64,000 nt of DNA, taken from Bosea sp. 685. Its GTDB lineage: Bacteria; Pseudomonadota; Alphaproteobacteria; Rhizobiales; Beijerinckiaceae. A program made the position numbers and the translations under genes. Each line of letters opens with the position of its first letter. The stretch's first letter is position 1. The DNA lies in the NCBI RefSeq assembly GCF_031884435.1, contig NZ_CP134779.1:3286001-3350000 (forward strand). The letters are read 5' to 3'. The notes beneath the pieces were generated by a model, which was not told the origin of the DNA, did not search any database, and saw only the letters and a list, made by a program, of their open reading frames with translations. Below, piece after piece: positions 8,132-16,429 of the stretch.

Positions 8132-9513
8132 GGCAGATCGGGACGCCGAGGCGCGGCGCGGGCGACGAAGCGTCCCTGGCCGAGCGTGCCGAGAAAGCGG
8201 CCATTCTCGACCGCGATTTGCCCGCGATAGATCGTGTGCGTGGCCCAGCCGGTGAGCGACATGCCCTCATAGGGATTGTAGCCGACATCGCCGTAATCGG
8301 TGGCGGCCCCAATGGTGCGGCGCGCCTGCGGATCGATGATCGCCAGATCGGCATCGAAGCCAGGCGCGATGCGGCCCTTCTTCTCGAATCCGAAGATCTC
8401 GGCTGGCCAGGTCGAGAAGACCTCGGCCAAACGCGACAGGGAGATCCGGCCTTCGGCGACACCCAGCGTATAGAGCACAGGCAGCCGCGCCTCGATGCCG
8501 GTGCAGCCATTGGCGACGGTGGCGAAAGAGGCCGCGCCCATCGCCTTGGCGGCCGCCGAATAGCTGACCTCGTCCGAGGTCACGGCCGAGAGCACGCCCG
8601 ATCGAAGCGCGTCCCACAGCTCCTGCTGGTTGTCCTTGGAGCGGAGCGGTGGGCTCAGGATGAATTCGTGCCCGTTGGGGCGCTCCAGGGCGGTTTCGTC
8701 GAGTGCCAGGAAATGCGTGCAGGTCTCGGCCGTGACCTTGACGCCGCTCCGGCGCGCAGCCTCGACCAGTGGGAGCGCGCCCGCAGCGACCAGATGCAGG
8801 ATATGGACCGGGCAGCCAGTGTCCTGCGAGAACAGGATCGCGCGCGAGATCGCCTCGATTTCGGTCACGGGCGGACGCGTGCGGGCGTGCCAGATTGGCG
8901 CCGTATGCCCCGCAGCCACGGCTTGCGCGCGCAGCCGTTCGATGATGCCGGCGTTCTCGGCGTGGAGGACGAGCATCAAATCGTCCCGGGCGGCCTGACC
9001 CATCAGCGCGTGGAGCGCGCCGTCCTCGACCTTCAGCCCGTCATCCTCATAGATCATGTAGACCTTGAGCGATGTCACGCCTTCCGCGCGCAGCGCGGCG
9101 AGTTCGCCCAGGCTCTCGGCCGTCACGTCGGTGATGATCTGATGCAGCCCGTAGTCGAGCGGAACGACCGGGTCGGCCTGGCTGCGACGGTGCCGGAAGC
9201 CCTTGAGAATCGAACCGCCACGCCGCTGGAGCGCGAAGTCGACGATGGCGGTGGTGCCGCCCCGCAGCGCCGCGATGCCGCCAGAGCCGAAATCATAGAC
9301 GCTGCGCTGGCCCATGAAGCCGACCATCAGGTGGACATGCGGATCGACGCCGCCGGGCAGCACGATGCGCCCCGCCGCCTCGACGACACGCTCCGCCTTG
9401 GCCGTGCCGGATGCCTCGATCCCCACGATGGTTTCGCCCCGGATGACGACATCCGCCTCGCTGGGGCCTTCCGGCAGGACGACCGTTCCGCCGCGGATTA
9501 CCAGATCGTTCAT
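8128..9513 (-). CDS. Dihydropyrimidinase / hydantoinase-type amidohydrolase
   Basis: A 461-residue cyclic amidohydrolase with the binuclear metal site intact: His59 and His61 in GGVDPHVHL, the carboxylated lysine Lys150 in VTSLKVYM, His184 in LHAENAG, His240 in VHILHL, and the catalytic Asp in AVTSDEVSY. Such enzymes open a hydantoin, dihydropyrimidine or similar cyclic imide or ureide to the N-carbamoyl acid. Start ATG 9513 (MNDLVIRGGTVV) fits the family N-terminus and sits 10 bases after the upstream PLP-lyase gene. It overlaps the start of the amidohydrolase by 4 bases. A normal pyrimidine catabolism role is possible, but the neighbours suggest a dedicated pathway. Confidence 0.9.
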   Translation of the reverse strand: MNDLVIRGGTVVLPEGPSEADVVIRGETIVGIEASGTAKAERVVEAAGRIVLPGGVDPHVHLMVGFMGQRSVYDFGSGGIAALRGGTTAIVDFALQRRGGSILKGFRHRRSQADPVVPLDYGLHQIITDVTAESLGELAALRAEGVTSLKVYMIYEDDGLKVEDGALHALMGQAARDDLMLVLHAENAGIIERLRAQAVAAGHTAPIWHARTRPPVTEIEAISRAILFSQDTGCPVHILHLVAAGALPLVEAARRSGVKVTAETCTHFLALDETALERPNGHEFILSPPLRSKDNQQELWDALRSGVLSAVTSDEVSYSAAAKAMGAASFATVANGCTGIEARLPVLYTLGVAEGRISLSRLAEVFSTWPAEIFGFEKKGRIAPGFDADLAIIDPQARRTIGAATDYGDVGYNPYEGMSLTGWATHTIYRGQIAVENGRFLGTLGQGRFVARAAPRRPDLP

Positions 9514-9523
9514 GCGCGCCTCA

Positions 9524-10705
9524 TCATGGAATTGCCGCCAGCGCCTGGTCGAGATCGGCAATCAAATCCTGCGGATCCTCGATTCCGACCGAAATCCGCA
9601 CGAGACCCGGCGCAATCCCCATGGCGAGCCGGCGCTCGGTCGGGACGGAGTGGTGCGAGGTGTTACCGGGCTGGGAGATCAGGCTCTCGACGCCTCCCAG
9701 ACTGGCCCCGATGCCGAACAGCCGCGTGCAGTCCACCACCGTCCGCGCAGCGACGCCATCGGCGAGTTCGAAGGACATCAGGCCGCCGAAGCCGGTCATC
9801 TGGCGGCAGGCCAGCGCGTGGTCGGGATGGCTCGCCAGCCCGGGATAATGCACCCGCAGCACCTTTGGATGGGAGGCGAGGAACGCCGCCACCGCTTCGC
9901 CGCCCCTGTTGTGCTGGGCCATGCGCAACGGATAGGTCGCCATGCCGCGCAGCAGGAGCCAGGCCGGATGCGGATCGAGAATAGCGCCCGAGGCCTGCTG
10001 CAGCGTCCGCAGCCTGCGCGTCAATTCGCGGGACCCGACGACCGCGCCGGCGATGATGTCGCCATGGCCGTTGAGATATTTCGACGCCGAATGCACCACC
10101 AGATCGGCGCCCTGAGCCAGGGGGGTCTGGTTCAACGGGCCACCGAGCGTGCCGTCGACCACCAGCCTGGCTCCATGCTTGCGCGCGAGGCCGGCCATGG
10201 CCGCCAGATCGACGATGCGCAGCAAAGGGTTCGTCGGCGTCTCCGTGTAGATCACCGTCGTGGCCGGCGACAGGCAGGAAGCGACGTCCTCGGCCGCCCC
10301 CGAGGCCGCCAGGCGCACGCTCACGCCCTGCCGCGGCAGCACCTCGGTGAAATAGCGCAGCGTGCCGCCGTAAAGATCGGGCGTCGCAACCAGTTCGTCG
10401 CCCGCCGCCAGCAGCGGCGCCAGCGCTCCGGCGACTGCCGCCATGCCGGAGGAGAACAGCACCGCCGATTCCGCGCCTTCGAGCGAAGCCAGCCGCTGCT
10501 CGGCGGCCAGCACCGTCGGGTTGCGGATGCGGCTGTAGACATAACCCCGGACCGAGCCGTCGTTCAGCCCTTCAAGGGTCGCGGTATCGGGCGCAACAAA
10601 GGTCGCCGACGCATAGAGCGGCGGGACCGCCGCGCCCTGATGCGAGGCGGGCTCATGGCCGGCATGAACCGCGCGGGTCGCGATCCGGTCCGCCACGCCG
10701 CTCAT
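9524..10705 (-). CDS. Trans-sulfuration family PLP enzyme (cystathionine/methionine gamma-lyase-like)
   Basis: A 393-residue Cys/Met-metabolism PLP protein. Lys209 in VVHSASKYLNGHGD is the Schiff-base lysine, YTETPTNPLLRIVDL is the conserved strand-loop, and YSRIRNPT is near the active-site Tyr region. Members cleave or form C-S bonds of homocysteine-type amino acids (gamma- or beta-elimination or replacement). Its ATG overlaps the stop of the acyl-CoA dehydrogenase gene (ATGA), so it is cotranslated with beta-oxidation enzymes. That is unusual for a housekeeping methionine gene. C-S bond cleavage in the pathway substrate is an attractive inference. Confidence 0.88.
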   Translation of the reverse strand: MSGVADRIATRAVHAGHEPASHQGAAVPPLYASATFVAPDTATLEGLNDGSVRGYVYSRIRNPTVLAAEQRLASLEGAESAVLFSSGMAAVAGALAPLLAAGDELVATPDLYGGTLRYFTEVLPRQGVSVRLAASGAAEDVASCLSPATTVIYTETPTNPLLRIVDLAAMAGLARKHGARLVVDGTLGGPLNQTPLAQGADLVVHSASKYLNGHGDIIAGAVVGSRELTRRLRTLQQASGAILDPHPAWLLLRGMATYPLRMAQHNRGGEAVAAFLASHPKVLRVHYPGLASHPDHALACRQMTGFGGLMSFELADGVAARTVVDCTRLFGIGASLGGVESLISQPGNTSHHSVPTERRLAMGIAPGLVRISVGIEDPQDLIADLDQALAAIP

Positions 10706-11844
10706 CTCGTCAGCTCGCGCGAGATGATGATGCGCAGGATCTCCGAAGTGCCGCCGCCGATCTCGGCCAGTTTCGCGTCGCGGTAGTGACGCTGCATGTC
10801 GTATTCCATCAGATAACCCCAGCCGCCCATCACCCGCATGCCGTTCAGCGCGGCGCGGACATAGGTCTCGGACGAATAGAGGTTCGCCGTCGCGCTCTGC
10901 TTGTTGTTGGGAATGCCGCGATCGACGAGGTTGGCCGAGCGGTAGAGCAGCAGGCGCGCCGCCTCGATCTCCATATCCATGTCCGCGAGCTTGGCGCGGG
11001 TGAGCTGGAAGCTCGAGATCTTCTGGCCGAACTGTTCACGTTCGTTGCTGTAGGCGATGGATTTTTCGAGCACGGACTGCGCCGCGCCGACATTCACCGC
11101 CGACAGGCAGCAGCGCTCATAGTCGAGCGTCTTGATCGTGTTCGTCCAGCCGTCGTTGACCTGCCCGATGATCGCGTCCTTCGGCAGGCGCACATCGGTG
11201 AGGAAAATCTCGTTCAGGTCCATCGGCTTCAAGCCGAGCTTCTTCAGCTTTTTGATCTCGACCCCCGGGGTCTTCGGGTCGAGCAGGAACATGGTGATGC
11301 CCTTGTGCTTGGGCGCCTCGGCATCGGACCGCGCCATCAGCAGGATGTAATCCGCCTCCTGTGCGCAGGAGCAGAACATCTTCTGCCCGTTGATGACCCA
11401 TTCGTCGCCGGTCAGCACGGCCCGCGTGCGCAGGGACGCCGCATCCGACCCGGAATTGGGCTCCGACAGCGAAAAGGCGAAGCGGATCTCCCCCCTTGCC
11501 AGACGCGGTAACAGGTTACGCTTCTGCTCTTCGGTGCCGAAATGGGTGATGGCGTCGGTGGCGATCACGACGGTCGTGTAGAAGATGTTGGCACCGCTTT
11601 CGAAATGCCGCGCGAACTCTTCAAGGAACACCGCCAGATCGGTGCAGCTCCCGCCCATGCCGCCATATTCTTCTGGAATCGGCAGGCCGAGCCAGCCCTC
11701 CTTCGCAAGCTTGTCGTAAAGCTCGAAGGGGAAGCGCTCCTCCTCGTCGCAGGCGCGGACATACTCGATCGGGCATTCCTTGGTCAGGAAGGCGCGAAGC
11801 TGATCGCGCATCAGCGCCTGCGAGTCGGAGAGTTCGAAATCCAT
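10702..11844 (-). CDS. Acyl-CoA dehydrogenase
   Basis: A 380-residue flavoprotein of the ACAD family starting MDFELSDSQALMRDQ. Visible are the FAD-contact stretches FAFSLSEPNSGSDAAS and WVINGQKMFCSCAQEAD, YSNEREQFGQKISSFQ, and the C-terminal RVMGGWGYLMEYDMQRHYRD. The C-terminal loop reads IGGGTSEI, so the position that holds the catalytic Glu in medium- and short-chain enzymes is Gly. As in isovaleryl-CoA dehydrogenase types, the base must be elsewhere. It oxidises an acyl-CoA at the alpha-beta bond and passes electrons to ETF. One base separates it from the upstream hydratase gene. Confidence 0.92.
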   Translation of the reverse strand: MDFELSDSQALMRDQLRAFLTKECPIEYVRACDEEERFPFELYDKLAKEGWLGLPIPEEYGGMGGSCTDLAVFLEEFARHFESGANIFYTTVVIATDAITHFGTEEQKRNLLPRLARGEIRFAFSLSEPNSGSDAASLRTRAVLTGDEWVINGQKMFCSCAQEADYILLMARSDAEAPKHKGITMFLLDPKTPGVEIKKLKKLGLKPMDLNEIFLTDVRLPKDAIIGQVNDGWTNTIKTLDYERCCLSAVNVGAAQSVLEKSIAYSNEREQFGQKISSFQLTRAKLADMDMEIEAARLLLYRSANLVDRGIPNNKQSATANLYSSETYVRAALNGMRVMGGWGYLMEYDMQRHYRDAKLAEIGGGTSEILRIIISRELTR

Positions 11845-11845
11845 C

Positions 11846-12640
11846 TCAGCGTCCTTTCCAGACCGGGGCGCGTTTCTCGGCGAAGGCGCGGGCGCCTTCG
11901 TGGAAGTCGTCGGAACCGCGCATCCGGCCGCGCGCCGGCAGGCCCGAATAAAGCGTCTCCCAAGCCTGCCGGTCGCTCTTGCCCTCGACATGTTCGAGCA
12001 CTTCCAGATAGGCGGCGACCGCCAGCGGAGCCGAGGCGCAGATTCGCGCGGCGATCTCGCGGGCGGCGTCCATCAGCTGCTCGCGCGGGACGATGCGATT
12101 GACGAAACCCAGGCGGAGGCCTTCTTCCGCGGTCAGCCGCCGCCCGGTCAGCAGGAGCTCGGAGGCGATATTGTGCGGCAGGCGGCGATGGGCGCGCCAT
12201 AGCGCTCCGGCCTCCGGGATGAAGCCGCGTTGCAGCTCGGGCAGGCCGAATTCGCTGTCTGGTGCGCAGAGCACGATCTGCGCACCCAGGGCGAATTCGA
12301 AGCCGCCGCCGACCGCCAGGCCGTTGACCGCGCAGATCACCGGCTTGCGCTGGTCGTTGCGGCGCAGCCCCATGAAGCCATAAGCGCCGAAATCCTCTCC
12401 GGTCTCGCCCTTGGCGACGGATTTCAGATCCCAGCCCGCGCAGAAGATCCGCTCGCCGGTCGCGGTGACGATGGCGCAGCGCAGATCGGCATCATCCTCC
12501 AGCCGCTGGATCGCGGCGGTGAGATCGCGGCTGAACTTCTGGTTCACCGCGTGTGCCGGCAGATGATCGAAGGTGATCTCCATCACCGGCCCGCGGATCT
12601 CGACCTTGATCCGATCGTCGTGGAGACCGGCCGGGCTCAC
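11846..12640 (-). CDS. Enoyl-CoA hydratase/isomerase family protein
   Basis: A 264-residue crotonase. It has the oxyanion-hole segments ATGERIFCAGWDLK and AVNGLAVGGGFEFALGAQIVL, then FGLPELQRGFIPEAGALWR, as in the CaiD-like branch. The likely start is GTG 12640, giving MSPAGLHDDRIKVEIRG and a GTGA overlap with the stop of the upstream acyl-CoA dehydrogenase gene. Longer in-frame reading beyond this would run inside that gene. It should hydrate or isomerise the enoyl-CoA produced by the flanking dehydrogenases. Confidence 0.9.
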   Translation of the reverse strand: MSPAGLHDDRIKVEIRGPVMEITFDHLPAHAVNQKFSRDLTAAIQRLEDDADLRCAIVTATGERIFCAGWDLKSVAKGETGEDFGAYGFMGLRRNDQRKPVICAVNGLAVGGGFEFALGAQIVLCAPDSEFGLPELQRGFIPEAGALWRAHRRLPHNIASELLLTGRRLTAEEGLRLGFVNRIVPREQLMDAAREIAARICASAPLAVAAYLEVLEHVEGKSDRQAWETLYSGLPARGRMRGSDDFHEGARAFAEKRAPVWKGR

Positions 12641-13794
12641 GCCGCGAACTCCCGCAGGACATCCTTCGAGATGATATCGCGATGGATTTCCGAGGTGCCT
12701 TCCCAGATCCGCTCGACCCGCGCATCGCGCCAGAAGCGTTCCAGCGGCATCTCCCGCGCCACGCCCATGCCGCCCATGACCTGGAGCGCGTTGTCGGTGA
12801 CCCGGCCGACCATCTCGGACCCGAAGAGGTTGACCTGCGAAGCCTCGCGCTGGGTGATGGTACCGGCGTCCATTTTCGTGGCACCATCCAGCACCATCAG
12901 TTTCGCCGCATGGATTTCCATCGCCATGTCGGCAAATTTGAAGGCCGTTCCCTGAAAGCGCCCGATTGGTTGGCCGAAGGCCTCGCGCGTGTTGGCATAT
13001 CCGGCAGCGATCTCCATCGCCCGCTCCGCCAGCCCGACGCAATTTGCCGCCAGCATCACCCGGCCCGAGAAAATCCAGGCCTTGGCGATGCCGAAACCGT
13101 CTCCCTCGGCCCCGAGGATGTTCTTCGCCGGTACCCGGACGTCGCTAAACGAGATGATGCAGCTCTTCATCCCCCGGTTCGACAGGACGTCGAGCGGCAC
13201 GACCTCGATGCCGGGCGTGGCCTTGTCGATCAGGAAGCAGGTGATGCGCTTCCTGGGGCCCTTCGGCGTCTCGTCGATGCCAGTCACGGCGAAGGTGATG
13301 ATGAAGTCGGCGCGCATCGCCATGGTGATGAACTGCTTGGTGCCGTTGACGATGAAATCGTCCCCGTCGCGCGTTGCGCGGGTGGAGATCGCACGCGCAT
13401 CCGATCCGGCGCCCGGCTCGGTCAGCGCGAAGCATTCCCAGCGTTCGCCCGTGATCACCGGCTTCAGATAGGTCTCGATCTGGTCGCCCGTGCAAGCTTT
13501 CAGGATTGGGGCCGGCCGGTTGCAGATCACCGATAGCGCCCGACTAGTGCGACCAAACTCGATCTCGGCCGCCGCGCGCTGCATGGCGCCGAGGCCAGCG
13601 CCGCCGTGCTCCTCGGGCATGTTGATCGCATACCATCCGGCCGCGATGGCCTTCCTGCGGATCTCGTCGAACAGCTCGTCGGGCACCGCGTCGAGCTTAT
13701 CGACCAGCGCCTCGTGAGGCTGCAGCTCGGCTTCGACGAAGGCGCGCAGCCCCTCGGAAATCATGCGCTGGTCGTCTGTCAGGGCCAAGCTCAT
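12637..13794 (-). CDS. Acyl-CoA dehydrogenase, first gene of the cluster
   Basis: A 385-residue ACAD starting MSLALTDDQRMISEG. Motifs are CFALTEPGAGSDARAI (FAD and substrate contacts), FIVNGTKQFITMAMRAD, YANTREAFGQPIGRFQ, and the C-terminal WEGTSEIHRDIISKDV, whose Glu is at the usual catalytic-base position. It is the promoter-proximal gene of the minus-strand cluster. The upstream 190 bases, up to the divergent rhodanese gene, contain the AT-rich promoter region and the motif at 13879. The substrate chain is unknown. Confidence 0.93.
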   Translation of the reverse strand: MSLALTDDQRMISEGLRAFVEAELQPHEALVDKLDAVPDELFDEIRRKAIAAGWYAINMPEEHGGAGLGAMQRAAAEIEFGRTSRALSVICNRPAPILKACTGDQIETYLKPVITGERWECFALTEPGAGSDARAISTRATRDGDDFIVNGTKQFITMAMRADFIITFAVTGIDETPKGPRKRITCFLIDKATPGIEVVPLDVLSNRGMKSCIISFSDVRVPAKNILGAEGDGFGIAKAWIFSGRVMLAANCVGLAERAMEIAAGYANTREAFGQPIGRFQGTAFKFADMAMEIHAAKLMVLDGATKMDAGTITQREASQVNLFGSEMVGRVTDNALQVMGGMGVAREMPLERFWRDARVERIWEGTSEIHRDIISKDVLREFAA

Positions 13795-13878
13795 CCGGGA
13801 AGGTCCTCGTTTCTGCCGGAGAAGACGACCAGCAGCCGCCCCGCTCCGGCGGTGTACGACGCTGATCGATGTTTTATT

Positions 13879-13888
13879 ATGTGAACCA
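13879..13888. promoter_or_regulatory. Candidate regulator half-site upstream of the acyl-CoA dehydrogenase operon
   Basis: ATGTGAACCA lies in an AT-rich promoter-like stretch about 85 bases upstream of the start at 13794. Nearly the same word, ATGTGAAACA, occurs at 18165-18174 upstream of the operon that starts at 18081. The IclR gene at 14561 lies between these two operons and is the natural candidate to bind both. This rests on only two sites. Confidence 0.3.
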
Positions 13889-13986
13889 TGATTTTGTATT
13901 TTGACGACCCTGTCAAGAAGTGTGATGCTCGTTTCCGACCGGCTCTGCGCCGGCATGGACCCAGATGATGCAGAGGAGCGGCGACG

Positions 13987-14397
13987 ATGCCGTCGACAAT
14001 ATCCAAGGGGTACAAGGCCCTGCTGGACGAGGCGCTTGCAGAGATCACGACGATCGCTGCGAGCGATGCGATCGCGCTTCTGGGCAGCCCCGACCATGTC
14101 TTCGTCGACCTGCGCGATCCGCGCGAGCTGAAGCGCGAGGGCAAAATTCCAGCTGCATTCTCCTGCACGCGGGGCATGCTTGAATTCTGGATCGACCCGG
14201 AATCGCCCTACGCCAAGCCGATCTTCCAGGAGGACAAGACCTTCGTCTTCTATTGCGCATCGGCATGGCGCTCGGCGCTTGCGACGAAAACGGCGCAGGA
14301 TATGGGCCTTGCCCCGGTGATGCATGTCGAAGGCGGCTTCACGGCCTGGAAGAAGGCCGGCGGCCCGGTCGAGATGCAAGAACAGGCGGGCTCGTAG
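13987..14397 (+). CDS. Rhodanese-like domain protein
   Basis: A 136-residue single-domain rhodanese. It shows HVFVDLRDPRELKREGKIPAA (CH2A-like region), the active-site loop FYCASAWRSALA with the persulfide-forming Cys, and the C-terminal HVEGGFTAWKKAGGPV. It probably carries sulfane sulfur or senses it in the cytoplasm; no signal peptide is seen. It is divergent from the acyl-CoA dehydrogenase operon and precedes the second IclR gene on the same strand. With a PLP C-S lyase in the same cluster, handling of released sulfur is a reasonable inference but unproven. Confidence 0.88.
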   Translation: MPSTISKGYKALLDEALAEITTIAASDAIALLGSPDHVFVDLRDPRELKREGKIPAAFSCTRGMLEFWIDPESPYAKPIFQEDKTFVFYCASAWRSALATKTAQDMGLAPVMHVEGGFTAWKKAGGPVEMQEQAGS

Positions 14398-14408
14398 AGC
14401 CTAGCGCT

Positions 14409-14459
14409 GGAGCAGGCTTCTCGCGAAAGACCGGCTCCCGCCTTCTCGCATCCTGCTCC
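14409..14459. repeat. Solo copy of the core hairpin of repeat family A
   Basis: GGAGCAGG at 14409-14416 and CCTGCTCC at 14452-14459 form a perfect 8-bp stem. The arm between them resembles, in inverted orientation, the core of the MITE-like elements at 15368 and 59604. It lies 11 bases after the rhodanese stop codon and could also act as a transcript-end hairpin. No T-run follows. Confidence 0.5.
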
Positions 14460-14560
14460 GGCGCAGTGGTCTTGTTGCAATTCCGGGACCGATCGGAGAA
14501 GGAAATTCCGCCGGCCTGCGAGTCTGCTGCGAAGGCCCGCGCCCTTTTCGGGAGATATCT

Positions 14561-15301
14561 GTGTCGACCACCGTCGAAAAGGCCCTGAGGGTTCTGGAAT
14601 TGCTCTCGATGCACGGCTTGCCGGTCCGGCTCGCCGATCTTTCGCGCGAACTGGAAATGAACAAGTCCACCACCTACAGGCTGCTCGAGAAGATGGGGCA
14701 GCTCGGCTATGTGCGGCAGGACGAAGACAGCCGCTACATGCTGACCACGCGCATGTGGGCGATCGGGGTGCGGGCTTTCCGCAATTTCGATCTGAGGGCA
14801 TGGGCCAAACGTCATCTCGAGGAGCTGACACAGGAGACGGGGGAGACTGCGGTGCTGGCCGTCCTCGAAGGCCTCGAGGTCATGATCATCGACAAGCGCG
14901 AATCCGCCCAGGCGGTCCAGACCCTCTCCCCGCTCGGCAGCCGATCGGCGCTGCATGTCTCGTCGCTCGGCAAGGCGATGCTGATGGTCGAAGCGGAGCG
15001 CCTGCTGCCGCAGATGAAGCGGCTCCAGAAGTTCACCGATCGAACGATCACCACGATGGCGGCGCTCAAGGCGGAGATCGAGCGCGCCCGGGCGCTGGGC
15101 TTCGCCGAGGCCTATGACGAATTCGCCATCGGCGTGAGCGGTGTTTCGGCCCCCGTCACCGGGGTCGACGGCAGCCTGCTGGGCACGATCGGAATCTCGT
15201 TGCCCACGAGCCGCCGCGAGCCGGAACGGCTGGACGTCATGCGCGCGGCGGTCAGGTCCCATGCCGAACGCCTGTCGAAGGCGCTCGGCGGCATCGGCTG
15301 A
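14561..15301 (+). CDS. IclR-family transcriptional regulator (cluster regulator 2)
   Basis: A 246-residue IclR protein starting at GTG 14561 (MSTTVEKALRVLELLS). The winged helix-turn-helix spans ~5-70 (VRLADLSRELEMNKSTTYRLLEKMGQLGYV). The effector domain has SALHVSSLGKAML, FTDRTITTMAALKAEIERAR and AYDEFAIGVSGVSAPV. It stands between the acyl-CoA dehydrogenase operon and the BKACE-SDR-dehydratase operon. Both of those promoters carry the word ATGTGAA(A/C)CA, which suggests control of both. The effector is unknown. Confidence 0.9.
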   Translation: MSTTVEKALRVLELLSMHGLPVRLADLSRELEMNKSTTYRLLEKMGQLGYVRQDEDSRYMLTTRMWAIGVRAFRNFDLRAWAKRHLEELTQETGETAVLAVLEGLEVMIIDKRESAQAVQTLSPLGSRSALHVSSLGKAMLMVEAERLLPQMKRLQKFTDRTITTMAALKAEIERARALGFAEAYDEFAIGVSGVSAPVTGVDGSLLGTIGISLPTSRREPERLDVMRAAVRSHAERLSKALGGIG

Positions 15302-15306
15302 TCCCA

Positions 15307-15362
15307 GAGCATTTTCGAGCGAAGTGGACGCCGGTTCGCGCGAAGACAATGCGATAAAACAA
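15307..15362 (+). repeat. Dispersed palindromic repeat, family B
   Basis: GAGCATTTTCGAGCGAAGTG followed by GACGCCGGTTCGCGCGAAG and GATAAAACAA. This is the most complete plus-strand copy of the family also seen at 592, 49674 and 58623. It begins 5 bases after the IclR stop codon and is directly followed by the MITE-like element at 15368, making a composite intergenic repeat. Confidence 0.7.
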
Positions 15363-15367
15363 GGAGG

Positions 15368-15495
15368 TAGAGCAGGATGCTAAAAAGTGGGAACCGGTTT
15401 TTCGCGTCGATCCTGCTCTAACTCTTTGATGAGAGACGGATTCAGATGTCAGATCGGACCACTTGGTGATCTGATCTGACATCATCCGGCTCTAG
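15368..15495. repeat. MITE-like palindromic element, family A, copy 1
   Basis: A 128-bp element. It begins TAGAGCAGGAT and ends ATCCGGCTCTAG, so its ends form an imperfect inverted repeat, and it contains two internal hairpins. The copy at 59604-59732 has almost the same left half, while the right hairpin has a different sequence but is still paired. The last bases TCTAG supply the TAG stop codon of the minus-strand gene ending at 15492. It is probably a non-autonomous mobile palindrome; no coding capacity. Confidence 0.7.
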
Positions 15496-16424
15496 CGGAA
15501 AGCGACCTTCTCGCGGCCCTTCAGCCCCAACATCGCCCGCGCTTCATCGGGCGATGCGATCTCCACCGTCAGCCCCTCGACGATGCCGCGGATCATCGTC
15601 ACCTGTTCGGCGTTGGACTGCGCCATGCGTCCGCGCCCGGCATAGAGGCTGTCTTCGAGGCCGACGCGGACATTGCCGCCCATCGTGGCGGCCATCGTGC
15701 CCATGTTCATCTGATGGCGTCCGCCGGCCAGCACCGACCAGCGATAGTCCTTGCCGAACAGGCGGTCGGCGGTTTCCTTCATGAACATCAGGTTCTCGGG
15801 GCCGGGGCCGATGCCGCCCAGCGTACCGATGATGAGCTGGACGAACATCGGCAGCTTCACGAACCCCCGATCGAGCATATGGGCGAGGTTGTAGAGATGG
15901 CCGACGTCGTAGCACTCGAACTCGAAGCGCGTGCCCCCATCGCCCAGGCGCGTCATGATCGATTCGATGTCGGCGAAGGTGTTGCGGAAGATCGCGCCGC
16001 GGGAGGCCTCCAGATAGTCCTCCTCCCAGTCATTGACCCATTTGCCGCGATACTTCTCGATCATCATGTAGGTGCCGAAATTCATCGAACCCATATTGCA
16101 GGAGCAGAGCTCCGGCGAGGCGGCGAGCGGCGCCGACAGCCGCTCCTCGATGGTCATGTAGGTCGATCCGCCAGTGGTCATGTTCAGGACCGCATCGGTC
16201 TGCGCGCTGATGCGGCGCAGGATGTCCATCCAGATCGCGATGTCGCCCGTGGGACGCTGCGTCTGCGGATCGCGGGCGTGCAAATGCAGGATCGCCGCGC
16301 CGGCGCGGGCCGCACCGATGGCCTGCTCGACGATGGCGTCGGGCGTCACCGGCAGATAGGGCGACATGGTGGGGGTGTGGGTGGCGCCGGTGACGGCGCA
16401 GCTGATGATCGTCTTGTCGGCCAT
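15492..16424 (-). CDS. BKACE-family (DUF849) beta-keto acid cleavage enzyme
   Basis: A 310-residue TIM-barrel protein of the 3-keto-5-aminohexanoate cleavage family. The N-terminus IISCAVTGATHTPTMSP, the zinc-binding pair in AILHLHARDPQTQRPTG, the segment LNMTTGGSTYMTIEERL, and VRVGLEDSLYAGRGRMAQSNAEQV all fit. Members condense a beta-keto acid with acetyl-CoA and split it to acetoacetate and a new acyl-CoA. The start ATG 16424 (MADKTIISC) lies 5 bases after the SDR gene. The stop codon lies inside a MITE-like repeat. It would cleave the beta-keto acid made by the SDR; the natural substrate is unknown. Confidence 0.9.
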   Translation of the reverse strand: MADKTIISCAVTGATHTPTMSPYLPVTPDAIVEQAIGAARAGAAILHLHARDPQTQRPTGDIAIWMDILRRISAQTDAVLNMTTGGSTYMTIEERLSAPLAASPELCSCNMGSMNFGTYMMIEKYRGKWVNDWEEDYLEASRGAIFRNTFADIESIMTRLGDGGTRFEFECYDVGHLYNLAHMLDRGFVKLPMFVQLIIGTLGGIGPGPENLMFMKETADRLFGKDYRWSVLAGGRHQMNMGTMAATMGGNVRVGLEDSLYAGRGRMAQSNAEQVTMIRGIVEGLTVEIASPDEARAMLGLKGREKVAFR

Positions 16425-16429
16425 TGGGC

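Noticed and set aside
13795..14379. N-terminal extension of the acyl-CoA dehydrogenase upstream of 13794
   Set aside because: It would overlap the divergent rhodanese gene. The residues do not look like the family, and MSLALTDDQ is a normal ACAD start.
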